NCBI RefSeq assembly: GCF_004307995.1
Contig: NZ_SIRE01000008.1
Location: forward strand, 186,001-250,000
DNA length: 64,000 nt
DNA from: Paenibacillus thalictri
GTDB lineage: Bacteria > Bacillota > Bacilli > Paenibacillales > NBRC-103111
Reading direction: 5' to 3'
Numbering within the stretch: the first letter of the stretch is position 1; each line of letters opens with the position of its first letter. The translations under genes were made by a program, and so were the position numbers. Under the pieces are notes generated by a model that was not told where the DNA came from, did not search any database, and saw only the letters and a list, made by a program, of their open reading frames with translations. Below, piece after piece: positions 62,470-64,000 of this stretch.

Positions 62470-63480
62470 ATGAGCAAGCGTTTGGTAATTGACGCCTACG
62501 CGCATATCGGGCTGCCGCGATTCGGATCGGCCGATGATGCGATCCGGCATATGGACACGCACGGCATCGACCGCTCAGTGGTAACGCTTGGCCCCAAGGT
62601 GCCGGATATCGCATCGCTTCTCCAGGCGATCCGCCAATTTCCGGACAGGCTGCGCGGGATCGGGATTCCTTTTGGCGCGACTTCCGAAGAGCGCCAGCAA
62701 CTTGTGCAAATCCAGCTGGACGGCGGGGCCATCGGCATACGCCTCGATAAACGCGAGGCGCTGGATAACCCCGGCGTACTGGAGCTGATCGGGGAGCGGG
62801 GCCGCTGGGCTTACGGCATTGACCCTTGTCATAACGGCCGCACGGCCCGTGTGTATGTGGAGTGGCTGAACCGATATCCGCAGGCCCGGCTGGCGGCGCC
62901 GCATTTTCTGAAGGCGGGCTTCGATCCGGACGACGTCCAGCAAGCGGGCCCCGAAATTCGCGAGCTGCTGCGGCACGAGCGCTTCTATGGCATTCTCTCG
63001 CGTCATGGCGCGATGGGAAGCAAGATGGTCTATCCGCACCGGGATTTTGTTCCATGGCTGCGTTTTATTATGGAGCATATGGACGCGAAACGGCTGCTCT
63101 GGGGCAGCGAATATCCGGTACTCTATTGGCGCAACGAAACCGTTGACGAAGCATTGGAATGGCTCCGGCATGCACTTCCGGAACTGTCAGCGGATACGTT
63201 TCACGCTTATTGCGGCGCCAATGCGGCGGTACTGTTTGCGGATATGCCCGCGTCGTCGCCGGATACCGCCATCCCGGTCTGGGTGGCGGAGCAATTCGAA
63301 TATAACCGGCCGGTTCCGCTGTTTCCGCGCGGACTGGATATGCCGGTTCATGTATACGCTCCGTTAATGGAGCAATATTTGCTGCACAAACAGACGGACA
63401 GCCAGCTCCGTTTTGCCGATTTTGTGCTGTCACGGTCTGCAGGGCTGAAACCGACACTTATTGACATTGAAGGGAGCTAA
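62470..63480 (+). CDS. Amidohydrolase-2-like TIM-barrel hydrolase
   Basis: This 336-residue protein has the layout of the amidohydrolase 2 group (2-pyrone-4,6-dicarboxylate lactonase, L-fucono-lactonase): DAYAHIGLPRFG at the start, ARLAAPHFL, and RLLWGSEYPVLYW with a catalytic Asp-equivalent Glu. The usual first HxH is reduced to a single His (AYAH). The C-terminal 70 residues after the barrel are extra. GAGGAGG precedes the ATG. A lactone or amide hydrolysis step on the imported compound is likely. Confidence 0.8.
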   Translation: MSKRLVIDAYAHIGLPRFGSADDAIRHMDTHGIDRSVVTLGPKVPDIASLLQAIRQFPDRLRGIGIPFGATSEERQQLVQIQLDGGAIGIRLDKREALDNPGVLELIGERGRWAYGIDPCHNGRTARVYVEWLNRYPQARLAAPHFLKAGFDPDDVQQAGPEIRELLRHERFYGILSRHGAMGSKMVYPHRDFVPWLRFIMEHMDAKRLLWGSEYPVLYWRNETVDEALEWLRHALPELSADTFHAYCGANAAVLFADMPASSPDTAIPVWVAEQFEYNRPVPLFPRGLDMPVHVYAPLMEQYLLHKQTDSQLRFADFVLSRSAGLKPTLIDIEGS

Positions 63481-63485
63481 AGTTT

Positions 63486-64000
63486 ATGGAATATGCAACA
63501 TTGGGGAAAACCGGGGCCGTCGTAAGCCGGATCGGCTTCGGCGGGGCTACAGCCGGCTTGAAAAACTACTTGGAGCGGTTTGATCCCTCCGATGCGGACG
63601 ACAGGAAAAAAATTTCCGGCGCGGTGGAAAAGGCGCTTTCGCTGGGCATCAATTATTATGATACGGCGCCGGGTTACGGCGCGGGAGAAAGCGAAGACAT
63701 CCTTGGAGCGGCATTGTCGGGAGTGAAGGAAAGCGGGTCGCATCCGCTGTTTATTGCTACAAAGATCAGCTTTAAAAACCGCGCGGAGCTGCGGCGGTCG
63801 GTTGAAACCAGCTTGAACAGGCTGCGGCGGGACCGGATCGAGCTGCTGCAAATTCATGGAGGCTCCTATACGCCGGAGGAAGCCGACGCGATTCTTGCTG
63901 ACGGCGGCATGGCCGAGGAAATGCTGAAGCTAAAGCAGGAGGGGCTGGTCCAATACATCGGTTTTACGAGCGAAGACAATAACGACGCCGTATACCGTTT
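63486..64000 (+). CDS. Aldo/keto reductase, N-terminal part (cut by window end)
   Basis: From the ATG at 63486, 171 codons are in the window and the frame is open at its end. The sequence opens with LGKTGAVVSRIGFGGATAG, has catalytic NYYDTAPGYGAGESE (Asp, Tyr) and IATKIS (Lys), and LLQIHGG (His). This is the complete tetrad of the family. It follows the amidohydrolase by five bases. Related enzymes include L-fucose or galactose dehydrogenases of the AKR type, which would fit a sugar dehydrogenase and lactonase pair. Confidence 0.88.
   Translation, partial: MEYATLGKTGAVVSRIGFGGATAGLKNYLERFDPSDADDRKKISGAVEKALSLGINYYDTAPGYGAGESEDILGAALSGVKESGSHPLFIATKISFKNRAELRRSVETSLNRLRRDRIELLQIHGGSYTPEEADAILADGGMAEEMLKLKQEGLVQYIGFTSEDNNDAVYR

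Overview
The window looks like a chromosomal segment of a spore-forming Firmicute of the Paenibacillaceae type. The signs are strong AGGAGG-like ribosome binding sites, many GTG and TTG starts, YesM/YesN-type two-component pairs beside sugar-type ABC importers that lack a local ATPase, a HelD helicase and a GerA germination-receptor remnant. The species cannot be fixed from sequence alone. No rRNA, tRNA or CRISPR array was seen.

Layout. (1) 1-7,862: a truncated PucR-type regulator, a terminator and promoter, then one long operon: Asp/Glu-hydantoin racemase-like, EamA transporter, OPT transporter, DUF917, DUF1177, AroM-family and M29-like aminopeptidase. It looks like an uptake and breakdown module for a peptide or cyclic amide. 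(2) 7,863-9,895: an alpha/beta hydrolase, a broken OsmC gene and a 90-bp tandem duplication carrying cre-like boxes. (3) 9,896-25,483: a YesM/YesN pair with a lipoprotein, then a catabolic operon (aldehyde dehydrogenase, cyclase family, ABM, FAH family, AllA-like cupin, SDR, TIM-barrel isomerase, Gfo/Idh) ending in two permeases and a second, paralogous binding lipoprotein. (4) 25,600-28,000: a gene graveyard with a GerA fragment, a multiply frameshifted IS110-family transposase and a small membrane-peptide ORF. (5) 28,285-34,575: a LacI-family regulator with an apparent ATC start, the same 18-bp operator in front of it and of its transporter operon, and a GH125-like glycosidase.

(6) 34,576-38,628: a HelD helicase followed by an intergenic repeat that also lies upstream of it, and a reverse-strand aldo/keto reductase. 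(7) 38,870-42,114: a leader terminator, flavoprotein, two-cluster ferredoxin and SsuA/TauA-like lipoprotein with no permease or ATPase. (8) 42,171-45,996: an attenuator-like leader and a heterodimeric multidrug-type ABC exporter of BmrCD type. (9) About 46,150-50,400: an AT-rich island with a glycine-rich membrane protein and a large Sel1-repeat protein. This is the best candidate here for an undescribed system. (10) 50,535-54,458: an ECF sigma factor with a probable anti-sigma factor, a second cyclase-family gene, and a membrane-anchored double DJ-1-like protein under a promoter holding two CsoR/CstR-like palindromes. (11) 54,583-64,000: a Gfo/Idh gene, a second YesM/YesN pair on the reverse strand, and an ABC operon with an amidohydrolase and an aldo/keto reductase that runs off the window. 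Two nearly identical 89-bp promoter blocks link the two forward units to the same regulator.

The dominant theme is transporter-linked carbon scavenging, with four separate carbohydrate-type binding proteins and three permease pairs, each with its own local regulation. All functions are inferred from motifs and gene context; no database search was run.
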